The notes: generated from the sequence alone by a model not told the origin. DNA of 64,000 bases from Sulfobacillus acidophilus DSM 10332 (GCA_000237975.1 CP003179.1:496001-560000), one strand, 5' to 3'. Positions 26,150 to 34,755 are shown, numbered from the stretch's first letter. Program-made: numbers and translations.

Positions 26150-26886
26150 AACCGCTAACGGGTCGCGTCGCGTTAGTGACCGGCGCGTCGGGAGGCCTGG
26201 GCCAACCCATTGCCGCCGCGCTCGCCCAAGCGGGTGCGGCCGTGGCCATCCATTATGGGCACCATGTCGACGGGGCCCGCCAGGCGCTGGCGGCCATCGA
26301 AGCGCAGGGGGGACAGGGGATGGTGGTTTCGGCCAATATCCAACACGAAACGGCGGTGCGATCGATGGTCGACCAGGTGGTGGCCCGGTACCAACGGCTG
26401 GACATTCTCGTGAATAATGCCGGGATCACCCGGGATGGCCTGTTGATTCAGATGGCTCAGGATGCCTGGGACGAGGTCATCAACACAAATTTGCGCGGCG
26501 CGTTTTATTGTGCCAAGTACGCCTTGCGGGCCATGCTCCGCCAAAAATCCGGGACGGTCATTAATGTGTCGTCGATTAGCGGCCTCTTGGGCAATGCGGG
26601 GCAAGCCAACTATGCCGCCGCCAAAGCGGGGCTCATTGGGTTAACGCTCGCGATAGCCCAGGAGTATGCCGCCCGAGGCATTACCGCCAATGCGGTCGTC
26701 CCGGGCATTATCGACACGCCGATGAGCCGGGCCGTGACGTCGCGCGTGGTGGACCGAAAACTCGAGGCGATTTTGCTGCGTCGTCCCGGCACCCCGGACG
26801 AGGTGGCGCAAGCCATCGTGCTGTTAGCACAGAATCCGTATATCAACGGCACCGTGTTGCGGGTGGATGGCGGCATTCGCTTTTAA
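26146..26886 (+). CDS. FabG-like short-chain dehydrogenase/reductase
   Basis: The 246-residue classical SDR has cofactor motif TGASGGLG near residue 12 and NNAG near 90. The catalytic Ser is in NVSSISGLLG, and YAAAKAG gives the Tyr-x3-Lys pair. It resembles 3-oxoacyl-ACP reductase in length and motifs (ITANAVVPGIIDTPM). ATG 26146 overlaps the upstream stop by 4 nt. In this operon an acyl-chain or polyketide reduction is plausible. Confidence 0.88.
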   Translation: MKPLTGRVALVTGASGGLGQPIAAALAQAGAAVAIHYGHHVDGARQALAAIEAQGGQGMVVSANIQHETAVRSMVDQVVARYQRLDILVNNAGITRDGLLIQMAQDAWDEVINTNLRGAFYCAKYALRAMLRQKSGTVINVSSISGLLGNAGQANYAAAKAGLIGLTLAIAQEYAARGITANAVVPGIIDTPMSRAVTSRVVDRKLEAILLRRPGTPDEVAQAIVLLAQNPYINGTVLRVDGGIRF

Positions 26887-26903
26887 AAGGGAGGATCTGC
26901 GTG

Positions 26904-27341
26904 ATGACAACGGCACGGGAGATCATGATTAACCAACAGCCTGATGACGTGTGGCGCCATGTGGCCGACATCGCGGAATGGCCCCGGTGGAATGGCGCGA
27001 TCCTCGCCTTAAAGCCGTTGGATGGGCGGGGAAGCCCTGAGTGGCGCGTGCAACTGCCGGGCATCGGTTGGGCGCTGGTATCTATTCACATGGATCCGGA
27101 GACGCGACGATTGACCTATCGAATGCGGGGCAAAGGCGCCGCCGAAGACGGCCAGGTGGAGGTGTTGTCGGCTCCCGATAATGCGTCCCGGGTCCGCTAC
27201 ACCATTCATTATCGGGGATGGGCGGCCTGGTGGCCCCCCTTGAGAAATACGGCCGCGTGGCGACTCAGCCGGTTGAAAGAATGGTGTGAAACCGGAGCGG
27301 TGCGGGATCCCTGGGCTTTGGACACGTCCAACATTCTTTAG
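26904..27341 (+). CDS. SRPBCC-fold (polyketide cyclase/START-like) protein
   Basis: The 145-residue protein begins TTAREIMINQQPDDVWRHVADIAEWPRWN, the usual start of polyketide-cyclase/SRPBCC proteins that bind hydrophobic ligands. ATG 26904 follows GGGAGG; a GTG at 26901 is also in frame. It is the last gene of the tetR operon. Confidence 0.8.
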   Translation: MTTAREIMINQQPDDVWRHVADIAEWPRWNGAILALKPLDGRGSPEWRVQLPGIGWALVSIHMDPETRRLTYRMRGKGAAEDGQVEVLSAPDNASRVRYTIHYRGWAAWWPPLRNTAAWRLSRLKEWCETGAVRDPWALDTSNIL

Positions 27342-27670
27342 CAGGGGCATCGGTGAACAGCCATGGAGATGTACAGTACCAGCTAGAATAGCTGCCCAAT
27401 TTCTGCAAGGCGGGGACCTGTCGCGTGGCCGCCGTGGCTAAGAGCCCTAAGGTAAAGGCCATGTGACAGCCCTGCCGTTGTAAGCGGCGCGGTAGCATCC
27501 AGGCGGCCATTGGGAACCGGGGAGACTTCGCGATGGTCACGGCGGCAGCGTCCGCGCTGGTTTATAATCCCAGGATACGACGGTCAGGGGTTTCCCTAGG
27601 CCGGACTCGTGTGCCACTATGGTTGCGCTTTATTCCCTCCCCTTATAGCCATAACCGCAGGGAGAAGGCT
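27342..27670. other. Non-coding stretch after the tetR operon
   Basis: No gene is supported. A 91-codon minus-strand frame across 27265-27540 overlaps the SRPBCC gene and has no recognisable family; it may be decayed mobile DNA. Confidence 0.35.
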
Positions 27671-27854
27671 ATTCTTCAATATCTGTTTGAGTAATTGCCG
27701 TAGCGCGACATGGCGAACGCGGCTAGTTGGGTTGATTGCTTACCCTGGTCGGCCGCGTTACCGGTCCATGTGAAAGCCCGGCCCCGTCGGCCCCCTAATC
27801 TCCATCAATCACAAACGATCCCTGCCGCCCCGGTGGGGATTATTCTACGTTTAC
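27671..27854 (+). pseudogene. tnpC: IS66 right-end remnant (TnpC C-terminus)
   Basis: The sequence parallels 16230-16053 in reverse. It encodes a TnpC C-terminus (LQYLFE, then NAASWVDCLPWSAALPVHVKA) with two stop codons. It closes with the IS66 end at 27835-27854, inverse of 16053-16072. Confidence 0.7.
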
Positions 27855-27886
27855 TTGTTGACAACAAACAAACTTTAAATTGGCCA

Positions 27887-27916
27887 TTGACCGTTAAGGT
27901 ACTATGGCGGTACGAT
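27887..27916 (+). promoter_or_regulatory. Promoter of the ArsR-like/MFS operon
   Basis: TTGACC (27887-27892), an 18-bp spacer and TACGAT (27911-27916). Upstream at 27855-27867 is the small palindrome TTGTTGACAACAA. Confidence 0.6.
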
Positions 27917-27929
27917 TAGGATAACCTAA
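27916..27929. promoter_or_regulatory. Candidate operator for the downstream regulator
   Basis: TTAGG-ATAA-CCTAA is a 5+5 inverted repeat overlapping the end of the -10 and the transcription start. A further GATTAGGAG follows at 27932-27940. Confidence 0.45.
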
Positions 27930-27951
27930 ACGATTAGGAGTTAACAATCAA

Positions 27952-28548
27952 TTGGATGACATCCAGCGTCAATTGCGGGTTCTCGCCCATCCCTTACGCC
28001 TGCAAGTACTGAATGCATTAGAGAATCACCGACGGGCGACGGGCAAACAACTTGCCGATATGTTACAGGTACCTCCGGCCCGTCTGCACCACCATCTCAA
28101 AATGCTTGAACGGGCGAACTTAATTTATATCGATGAAGAAGTCCCGCGCGGTGGAGTTATCGAAAAGTATTATCGTTTGCGCAATACGCCGATTCGGCCG
28201 CCGCGACAACTCTTTGAACATCCCGACCCTGGAATTCGTGCGGCGGCCTGGCAAACGGCGGTTTTGGAGCTGCCGACACTGTTTCACAGCGCGTTACAAC
28301 GCCTCGCTCATCTGTCTGAAGGAGTCGACAATCCCGTGAGCGGAGAGATCGCGGCGTGGGACACATGGGACTTGACACAAGAGCAGGCCGAACGCATTGC
28401 ATTACTCCTCGAAGCCGCATGGTATGAAATTTCACAAGTAGTCACGGTACCGACAGACCCTGGAATGCATCGATTCCGCTTCTCCGTGTTTGTCGGCACA
28501 TTTTTGCGGGAATCCGATAGCGGAACCGATAGAATAGAAAACTCATAG
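27952..28548 (+). CDS. ArsR-like winged-helix transcriptional regulator
   Basis: The 198-residue protein has an N-terminal winged helix (LAHPLRLQVLNALENHRRATGKQLADMLQVPPARLHHHLKMLERANLI). The C-terminal domain resembles those of multidrug-type HTH_20 regulators. It starts at TTG 27952 with AGGAG upstream. It is followed in the same direction by a small ORF, an exporter and an SDR, and probably represses them. Confidence 0.85.
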   Translation: MDDIQRQLRVLAHPLRLQVLNALENHRRATGKQLADMLQVPPARLHHHLKMLERANLIYIDEEVPRGGVIEKYYRLRNTPIRPPRQLFEHPDPGIRAAAWQTAVLELPTLFHSALQRLAHLSEGVDNPVSGEIAAWDTWDLTQEQAERIALLLEAAWYEISQVVTVPTDPGMHRFRFSVFVGTFLRESDSGTDRIENS

Positions 28549-28569
28549 GAAGGGAGAGAAATAGGATTC

Positions 28570-28734
28570 ATGGTGGTAGAGTCCATACTTCGAGAAGAAT
28601 GGGGATTTCGCACGATTTTTTACGCGTATTTGACGGGCCTGACGGCCACGGCGCGGGATCTTTTGGACCAATTTTGGGGCGATCCCCCCAATGCCCCTAC
28701 AGTGCGCGTGTGTCATGGTGAGCGTCCCCAATGA
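28570..28734 (+). CDS. Small ORF (54 aa) translationally coupled to the MFS gene
   Basis: The ATG at 28570 follows GGGAGAG. The frame begins MVVESILREEWGFRTIFYAYLTG and ends with TGA overlapping the MFS ATG at 28731 (ATGA). It lies between regulator and exporter, so it is probably translated. Function is unknown. It has no clear membrane segment. Confidence 0.5.
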   Translation: MVVESILREEWGFRTIFYAYLTGLTATARDLLDQFWGDPPNAPTVRVCHGERPQ

Positions 28735-29894
28735 CGGGGTCGAACCCGAACCCTCGCATCGAGTGGATAGTGGCGCTCGCGAGCTTGGCCCTCGTGCTGG
28801 ATGATTGGGCCCAAAATCTCTTGTTGCCACTCATTCCGATGTGGCGTCACGAACTGGGATGGCAGGGATGGCAAATTGGCACAGCCCTTGGAGCGGAATC
28901 TGCGGTGGTCGTGTGGGCCAGCCCACTGGTTGGTTATTACCTGCGCGAACCACGTACAGCGCGAACCCTGGCAACTCTCGCATTAGGAATGTTTGGGATG
29001 GCCTTAGTGGTCTATGGGCACGCTCAGGCATACGGGTGGTGGGTAGCGGCGCGGCTTACGCAAGGGGCCGCCGTAGCGGTGAGTTTTCCCGCGATCTTTG
29101 TCTGGGCGAATCACCTCCTTCCCATGCGCGATCGTGAACGACGTCTTCAAACCATCAATGTCATCACGGCCGGCGGCGCATTAGGGACGCCCTTGGTCAG
29201 TGGGGGTGTATTGCAACTCTTAGGGCGTTCCGACGCCTTTTGGGCGATGGCCGGTCTCGTGGCAGCGCTGATGGTGGCCTTTCTTCTCACGCCGATTCCT
29301 CCGGGTTCGGTTGTCTGTCCCACTGCCCATTCCAGGGAAATCCCGCCCCAGGTTGGGCTCATGTGGGGAGTGGTCGCCTTAGTCATGTTCGGTGTAGGGC
29401 TGTTGCAGACCGCCTTGCCGCTCGCGGTGGCCGTACCGTTGCAGTGGAGCCCCTTGGCTATTGGCTTTTTCTTTTTCGTCCTCGGGGTTGTCTTTGTGGT
29501 TCCGCAAGTGTTTATCCGTCAAGGTGAACGACGGTCAGCACTGTGGGTGCTAGGCATTGGCGCTGCACTGATGACGGTTCTCGGCTTTGTTTCATCCGGT
29601 TGGGTACGTGCGGCCGTGGCCGTCGGCATTACGTTGAGTTTTGTCCCGGCCTTCTCCTGGGCCCTACGGGCGGCGAGCACTGGTCCGCGTGCCGGCGTTG
29701 GTTTTGGGTGGTTTGAGTCGGGGATTGCAACAGGGCTGCTCGCTGGCACCACCATTGGTGGAGTACTCTGGAGTTGGGGCGGGGGTCTCGCTATGTTCGG
29801 TATCGGGGCACTCATCTTAGCGGGCGGTATCGGCGTCTTGGTCGGATGGCCAGGCCGAACGACCTATACGCAAAAGGAGACGCAGATTCCATGA
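28731..29894 (+). CDS. MFS exporter
   Basis: The 387-residue membrane protein has about 12 hydrophobic segments. These include LASLALVLDDWAQNLLLPLIP (TM1), a Gly-rich MFS motif region near REPRTARTLATLALGMFGMAL, and LGTPLVSGGVLQLLG (antiporter-like motif C region). The substrate is unknown. It lies downstream of an ArsR-like regulator and overlaps the next gene by 4 nt. Confidence 0.88.
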   Translation: MTGSNPNPRIEWIVALASLALVLDDWAQNLLLPLIPMWRHELGWQGWQIGTALGAESAVVVWASPLVGYYLREPRTARTLATLALGMFGMALVVYGHAQAYGWWVAARLTQGAAVAVSFPAIFVWANHLLPMRDRERRLQTINVITAGGALGTPLVSGGVLQLLGRSDAFWAMAGLVAALMVAFLLTPIPPGSVVCPTAHSREIPPQVGLMWGVVALVMFGVGLLQTALPLAVAVPLQWSPLAIGFFFFVLGVVFVVPQVFIRQGERRSALWVLGIGAALMTVLGFVSSGWVRAAVAVGITLSFVPAFSWALRAASTGPRAGVGFGWFESGIATGLLAGTTIGGVLWSWGGGLAMFGIGALILAGGIGVLVGWPGRTTYTQKETQIP

Positions 29895-30187
29895 CGCCTC
29901 CACCGAATCCGGTCGTCTGTATTACGGGGTCTTCCAGTGGTTTTGGACTGGAAGCAACGATAGCATTTGCCCGTCGTGGATACACCGTAGTGGCTACCAT
30001 GCGTGATGTATCACGCCAGACGGCCTTGGTCGCTCGTCTGACCCCGTTAGGGCTGCTGTCACGCGTTCTAATTGTGCCGTTGGACGTCACCGATGCGGCA
30101 AGTATCCGTGCGGCCGTGGATACCATCGACCAACGCCTTGGCCGCATAGACGTCTTGGTCAATAACGCAGGACTGCATCAATCCTGA
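29891..30187 (+). pseudogene. Short-chain dehydrogenase, truncated by an IS3 remnant
   Basis: Coding starts at ATG 29891 (overlapping the MFS stop) with TGSSSGFGLEATIAFARRG and reaches RIDVLVNNAG. IS3 sequence (LHQS and stop) begins at about 30170. The catalytic Ser and Tyr-x3-Lys region is lost. Confidence 0.85.
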
Positions 30188-30413
30188 GGCTACACGCTAC
30201 CCGCGGCTTGGTATACGCCCCTCCCGTCTCTCGCCGAGAGAGGAGGGGCCCGGGATTGAATCCCTCCTAGACAGCCCTACGGGCTGGGCCTCCGGTTTTG
30301 CCGACGGTCTAACAATGGCCCGCGCCAAACCGGAGGGTAGTGGTTTCGATGAAACTCAAAGAACGGAGGCCAGTCTCACACTTAGGAGTTAAAAATCTGT
30401 CTTGATAATGAGG
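30165..30413 (+). mobile_element. IS3 3'-end remnant
   Basis: It encodes the OrfB C-terminus (LHQS, stop, GYTLPAA) and closes with the IS3 end reading TCCACCTTAG at 30413. It parallels 4127-4379 almost base for base. Confidence 0.75.
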
Positions 30414-30522
30414 TCCACCTTAGTTCGTAGGCAGGGGCTTGCTGGGGGGCGAAGCCGCGATATCTTGACGGTAGGAGCCTCGTGAAGAGGGTCCGTCTTC
30501 CAATTCCAGGAGGTGATCGATC

Positions 30523-30564
30523 ATGAAAAAGCCGGTGCGGCGGATCGCGGTGGCCACGCGCTAA
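30523..30564 (+). CDS. Probable 13-residue leader peptide
   Basis: MKKPVRRIAVATR follows a very strong ribosome site (AGGAGGTGATCG) at ideal spacing and ends in TAA. A 10-bp GC stem-loop follows 18 nt later, and then an MFS exporter. Short basic leader peptides upstream of efflux or resistance genes commonly stall on ribosome-targeting antibiotics. That role is inferred here. Confidence 0.5.
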   Translation: MKKPVRRIAVATR

Positions 30565-30582
30565 TCACCGCAGTGTCCACGC

Positions 30583-30608
30583 GGGCGACCGCATTTCCGC
30601 GGTCGCCC
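30583..30608 (+). promoter_or_regulatory. Stem-loop between leader peptide and MFS gene, candidate attenuator
   Basis: GGGCGACCGC and GCGGTCGCCC pair perfectly around the loop ATTTCC. Only a weak T stretch (CTTTAT) follows, so it may act as attenuator or as an RNA structure controlling translation. Confidence 0.5.
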
Positions 30609-30649
30609 CGCTTTATAACACCATAGTTTGTATGGGAGATGAGGGGTAG

Positions 30650-31885
30650 ATGAGCAACACCCAGACCCTATGGCGGTCTCGCAAATTCCTCTGGTTCGCG
30701 GTCGGCAATACGGGCAATAATGTGGGAGATGCCCTTTACGCCATTGTTATGCCCCTGTTCGTCTACCATCTCACTCATCATCTGACAGCAATGAGTGTGA
30801 TGACCGCCTTAGCGATGTCGCCTTTGTTGTTTGGGCCGGGCACTGGGGTTCTGGTCGATCGCTGGGGTGCCAACCGTCTGGTTGCGCCCGCTCTGGGAAT
30901 TCAGGTGATCGCGGGGAGCCTCATCGCCATATTGGGCATGACCCATCGGTTGCCGATCGGCCTGCTGTATGTGCTGGGCGGCATCTTGGAAGTTGCCGGT
31001 GGCGTGTACCGCGGGGCGTGGATGGCAGCTTTGCCCCGTCTATTCCCGGGCCGCGGGCCGGAAGCGCGGGCTGCCTTGGGTATTCTTTATGTCATCACGA
31101 CTTTAATCGGCCCGTTTTTATCAGGCTTGCTGTTGCCGCGCTTAGGGTACATCGCCCTCCTGTGGATCAATGTCGCCTCGTATATATTGCCTATTGTGGT
31201 CAGTATCACGGGGGTTCCCTATCCGGTCACCCTGCCAGAGACCACCCGCATTTCTGTGGTGCATCAACTGCTTGAAGGGTGGGCAGCGTTACGCAGCCTC
31301 CCGGTACTGTTCCGAGCCATTCTAATCGAGGCGGCTCAAAATCTCGTGATATCGAGCGGCTTGACGACGGTACTGATTTATTACCTCCGCCACACCTTTC
31401 ACCTGGCGCCTGGTTGGGTGAGTTGGATCGTAATGGCCGACGGAGTGGGTGCCCTGATCGCCTCTATCGTGGTACCGCGATGGGGACCCAAGGGGATCCG
31501 GTGGATCCCGGTGGTGGGCAGCGGCTTGGCGGCGGGCGCCTCATTTTTATTGATGGTATCTGTTTGGTGGATCGTGCCGGTCGTGTTGGTCCTGTTGCCG
31601 CTTGGGGTAACCGGCATTTCCACCGCGATCGAAATGGCGGTCTATCATCAAATTGCGCCGGACGTGCTTGGACGAGTCAACGGCATCAGCCGCCTGATCC
31701 GTGGACTTCCGGCATTTGCGTGCCCCCTCCTTTTGGCCGCCCTAACCCATGTGCTTACTGTGCAGGGCACGTTTTTGGTCATTGCGGTGATGATGACGAT
31801 GCTTGCGGCAGCAACACTGCATCTGACGCGGAAGACAAAGATAACTAAGGTGGACCCCCTGTCAAGACAGATTTTCGCTGAGTGA
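30650..31885 (+). CDS. MFS exporter (MefA/EntS-like), C-terminus replaced by IS3 end
   Basis: The 411-residue protein has 12 hydrophobic segments (GNTGNNVGDALYAIVMPLFVYHL; GTGVLVDRWGANRLVAPALGI is the loop 2-3 motif). It resembles the MFS_3 group that exports macrolides or siderophores. The last roughly 11 residues (KVDPLSRQIFAE) are encoded by an IS3 end starting at 31845, so the native tail is lost. The core transporter appears intact. Confidence 0.85.
   Translation: MSNTQTLWRSRKFLWFAVGNTGNNVGDALYAIVMPLFVYHLTHHLTAMSVMTALAMSPLLFGPGTGVLVDRWGANRLVAPALGIQVIAGSLIAILGMTHRLPIGLLYVLGGILEVAGGVYRGAWMAALPRLFPGRGPEARAALGILYVITTLIGPFLSGLLLPRLGYIALLWINVASYILPIVVSITGVPYPVTLPETTRISVVHQLLEGWAALRSLPVLFRAILIEAAQNLVISSGLTTVLIYYLRHTFHLAPGWVSWIVMADGVGALIASIVVPRWGPKGIRWIPVVGSGLAAGASFLLMVSVWWIVPVVLVLLPLGVTGISTAIEMAVYHQIAPDVLGRVNGISRLIRGLPAFACPLLLAALTHVLTVQGTFLVIAVMMTMLAAATLHLTRKTKITKVDPLSRQIFAE
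31845..31875 (+). repeat. IS3 terminal repeat, inverse of 30383-30413
   Basis: CTAAGGTGGACCCCCTGTCA and the following CAAGACAGATTTT match the inverse of the ends at 4379 and 30413. No IS3 coding sequence follows. Confidence 0.65.
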
Positions 31886-31909
31886 TCCCCAATTTTGGGG
31901 ATGACTCAG
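31878..31909. terminator. Stem-loop after the MFS gene
   Basis: CTGAGT-g-ATCCCC pairs with GGGGAT-g-ACTCAG around AATTTT. It spans the MFS stop and could end its transcript, although no T run follows. Confidence 0.35.
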
Positions 31910-32397
31910 TCGACGCCGACCTAGCGTAACAGCTCTAAGAATGGCACAGTAGATTTAGTCATCCCATTCGGTCCTCCTGTGGAAAGATGTTGCCAATCTC
32001 TCGGAAACCGAATGGGATGCGTGATTGTTCAGACATTATCTGGCAAATACCCGCCCCGAATTTTCCACCACCTAATTAGACTCTACTTCATCATGACGTC
32101 AACCCCCGGACGACGGCTTGAAGCAGAAATCGGGACTCACCCGAATTGCCGGCGGCCTCAAAACGTAGGTGGGTAGGATTTGACGATTACAATGGTTTCA
32201 ATCACTTCATGCGCTCCTTGTTGGCTAGTTTTAATTTAGGGAGTAAAGTAGAGCAGGTATCACAACTTCGAGGTGCGGACGATGTGTTGGACAGTGGATT
32301 AACGGGTCGGAGGCCCGCCAAGGGGTGGCCCGTCGTGGATGGTTATCAGGGCAGTCGTCCAAGCCCATCAGCGAGCCGGAGCAACTGACCCCTGCGG
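31910..32397. other. Intergenic region with no supported gene
   Basis: Only short open frames are present. I recognise no family or repeat here. Confidence 0.4.
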
Positions 32398-33315
32398 TTA
32401 TTCTTGATGAAAGGACAGGGTATCGGAATGTGTAATAGGCATGTGGGCGGTTGCCCAACGGGAGAGATAAGCGATCATGGCCTGTGAACAGGTGGTCAAC
32501 GCGGGTTCCCATTGATGCGATCGGGCAATAGCAACAACTTGCCGGAACGGTCCGTCTGTGAGCGGGCGCATAGTGATTCGTTGGGTATCTTCGTGGGCTA
32601 TCGCGGATAGGGGCATCACAGTAATGGCTTGCCCCGTTCGAACAGCGCCAATCAGAGATCCGCCAAAGGGAATCTCGAGGGCTACGTTCAGCCGGACACC
32701 CCGCGTCATCATCCAGTGATCCATGGTCTGCCGCACATCGCAACCGACAGGGAACATTACTATAGGATTTCCGTCAAGCAACTCCCCAGGAATGGGGCAA
32801 TATTGCGCCAGTGGGTCATCCCCATTCATGACCACCACTAGGGGATCACGAAACAGTTTCGTCTGCCGGCACCCGGTGGGGGCGGACTTTTCGTCGAGGA
32901 GCCCCAGGTCTATTTCTTCACGAAGAAAGGCTTGCCGAATTAAGTTCGACGTGGGGTAAATGGCCACATCAGCCATTTTTCCGTAGTCAATGTTAAGAAC
33001 CCAAAGCAAACGGGGCAATACCGTGGTCGCTAAACTCGGCAGTGCGCCGATTCGCACCGGAACAGCCGGGGGACCAACGGAACGCTGAACGTCATCCCAA
33101 GCATTTAACAGGACCTGAAATGGTGCAACCACCCGGGCTCCAGTATCAGTAAGGATCATGCCCTGCGGAGTGCGGACAAATAGTGGCGTACCCAGCAATT
33201 CCTCGAGGCGGCGAATATGTTTACCGGCGGCAGCCGGGGTCAAATGCAGTTTCTGGGCGGCGCGTGTTATACTGCCGGTCTCAACGGTACTCAGAAAGGT
33301 TTGTATCCATTCCAG
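32398..33315 (-). CDS. LysR-family transcriptional regulator
   Basis: The protein has about 305 residues. The HTH reads EWIQTFLSTVETGSITRAAQKLHLTPAAAGKHIRRLEELLGTPLFVRTPQGMILTDTGARV. The substrate-binding domain follows (VPVRIGALPSLATTVLPRLL). No ATG, GTG or TTG begins the conserved N-terminus. A CTG at 33315 before EWIQTF fits the usual LysR start and has a G-rich site upstream, so the start is unusual or mutated. It is divergent from the reductase gene at 33423 and likely controls it. Confidence 0.85.
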   Translation of the reverse strand: MEWIQTFLSTVETGSITRAAQKLHLTPAAAGKHIRRLEELLGTPLFVRTPQGMILTDTGARVVAPFQVLLNAWDDVQRSVGPPAVPVRIGALPSLATTVLPRLLWVLNIDYGKMADVAIYPTSNLIRQAFLREEIDLGLLDEKSAPTGCRQTKLFRDPLVVVMNGDDPLAQYCPIPGELLDGNPIVMFPVGCDVRQTMDHWMMTRGVRLNVALEIPFGGSLIGAVRTGQAITVMPLSAIAHEDTQRITMRPLTDGPFRQVVAIARSHQWEPALTTCSQAMIAYLSRWATAHMPITHSDTLSFHQE

Positions 33316-33422
33316 TTGGATAACCGCCGCCCCCTTTCCAAACCGTTTCTTCCTTTATCCCGAATGGAACTTCCGATGCCTGGGGTCCCGTGTTACCGTG
33401 GAACCAAGGAGAGATGAATGAT

Positions 33423-34052
33423 ATGACAACCGTTGCGGTTCTGGGCACCGGCCGAATGGGCACGGCACTCACCAAACTCTTAACCGAGACCTCGGCAACA
33501 GTGTGGTGGTCTTCACGCCATCCTGAAGGGGTGGCCCAGCGCCATTTTTCCTGGGCAAATCCCGTCACGTTTTGTACGTATCAAGATGCCTTACAGGCAG
33601 ACGTCATCATTCCGGCACTCTGGTATCACGACTTGATGGATTGGATCGCCGATAAGACGGATCCTCTTTCAGGAAAAATACTAGTCGATATAACCAATCC
33701 GTTCAATGCGGCATTTGATGATTTGACGCTCGAGTGCCATACGTCTGCGGCAGAGGAAATCCAAGCACGCCTCCCGGCAACCTTTGTGGTGGGGTGTTTC
33801 AAAAACACCTTTTGGTCAGTTTTAGAAGACCCCCGTTTCGAGGAACCAATCAGCGATGTCTTTGTCACCAGCGACCATGCCGCTGCGAAATCTCGGGTTT
33901 TGGCGCTGTTTCAACCGCTGCCGTTTCGATTTTTGGATGCGGGGGGCTTGCGGAACAATCGCATCATTGAACGCATGACCGTGCTCGCTCGGGAATTGGC
34001 CATCCGTTATGATCATTATCCGCGTGTTGCGTATCGTCTATGGGGTCGATAG
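33423..34052 (+). CDS. F420-dependent NADP reductase-like Rossmann protein
   Basis: The 209-residue protein has an N-terminal dinucleotide-binding motif VLGTGRMGTALTKLL. VDITNPFN and VVGCFKNTFWSVLEDPRF are typical of the NADP-oxidoreductase coenzyme-F420-dependent family. ATG 33423 has GGAGAG at 9-nt spacing; an in-frame ATG at 33414 is too close to it. The substrate is unknown. Confidence 0.75.
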   Translation: MTTVAVLGTGRMGTALTKLLTETSATVWWSSRHPEGVAQRHFSWANPVTFCTYQDALQADVIIPALWYHDLMDWIADKTDPLSGKILVDITNPFNAAFDDLTLECHTSAAEEIQARLPATFVVGCFKNTFWSVLEDPRFEEPISDVFVTSDHAAAKSRVLALFQPLPFRFLDAGGLRNNRIIERMTVLARELAIRYDHYPRVAYRLWGR

Positions 34053-34260
34053 ACGGATAGACCCGACCAGGGAGTAGGGCAATCCGCCATGTCAACGGCA
34101 TCATTCGTAATGGGTCCTAATGGTGCGGTCCATCATGTTAACCGAACTGGCGCGCCGAAATGAGGTCGGAATGCGTTGAATGAGCGTAGTTCCTATTGAC
34201 CCTTGAAAGAAATCCCAACTGTTGCATCTGTGCAAACTAGATCCAAAAGGGGGTTGTCTA

Positions 34261-34755
34261 ATGGTTAGGCCCGCACGACCGTCCGATTCCACGTCAATAG
34301 CACTTGTGCAAATTCAGACGTGGCACTCGACCTATGGTACTCTTCTTCCTGAAACGTATTTAGATTCAATGCAACTTGAGGACTACGCAGCAAAATGGTC
34401 GGATTGGCTAGCACACAAGGAAGGGCTTGCTGTCTTTGTGTCAGAAGATCACGGCCGGATCGTTGGTTTTGCGTGAGGTGGGCCAGCAAACGCCGATCCG
34501 ACGCTAGCTGAGGTTTACGTTCTCTACGTATTGAAGGAGTTTCAAGGTGCTGGACATGGAACTGAATTGATTAGTCGTCTTTTTGATGAATTTATTAAAA
34601 GATCCTACAGACTTGCCATGGTTTGGGTTTTGTCTGAAAATCCCTATAGAGGCTTTTATGAGAAACTCGGTGGGATACCGTTTCAAGTGCGAACCATTGA
34701 GATCGCAGGCCAGGCGTTCAGTGAAACTGCATACAAATTTTCGCTAACTGACTAA
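34261..34755 (+). pseudogene. GNAT acetyltransferase with an in-frame TGA
   Basis: The frame opens VRPARPSDSTSIALVQIQTWHSTYGTLLPETYLD and is interrupted by TGA at 34474-34476. It continues in the same frame as GGPANADPTLAEVYVLYVLKEFQGAGHGTELISRLFDEF (acetyl-CoA loop QGAGHGTEL) to FYEKLGG and the stop at 34755. One base change would restore a 164-residue GNAT. It is more AT-rich than its neighbours. Confidence 0.8.

Noticed and set aside
30165-31875. Composite transposon formed by two IS3 copies around the MFS gene
   Set aside because: Only ends remain, both facing the gene; no complete IS3 and no target duplication are visible.
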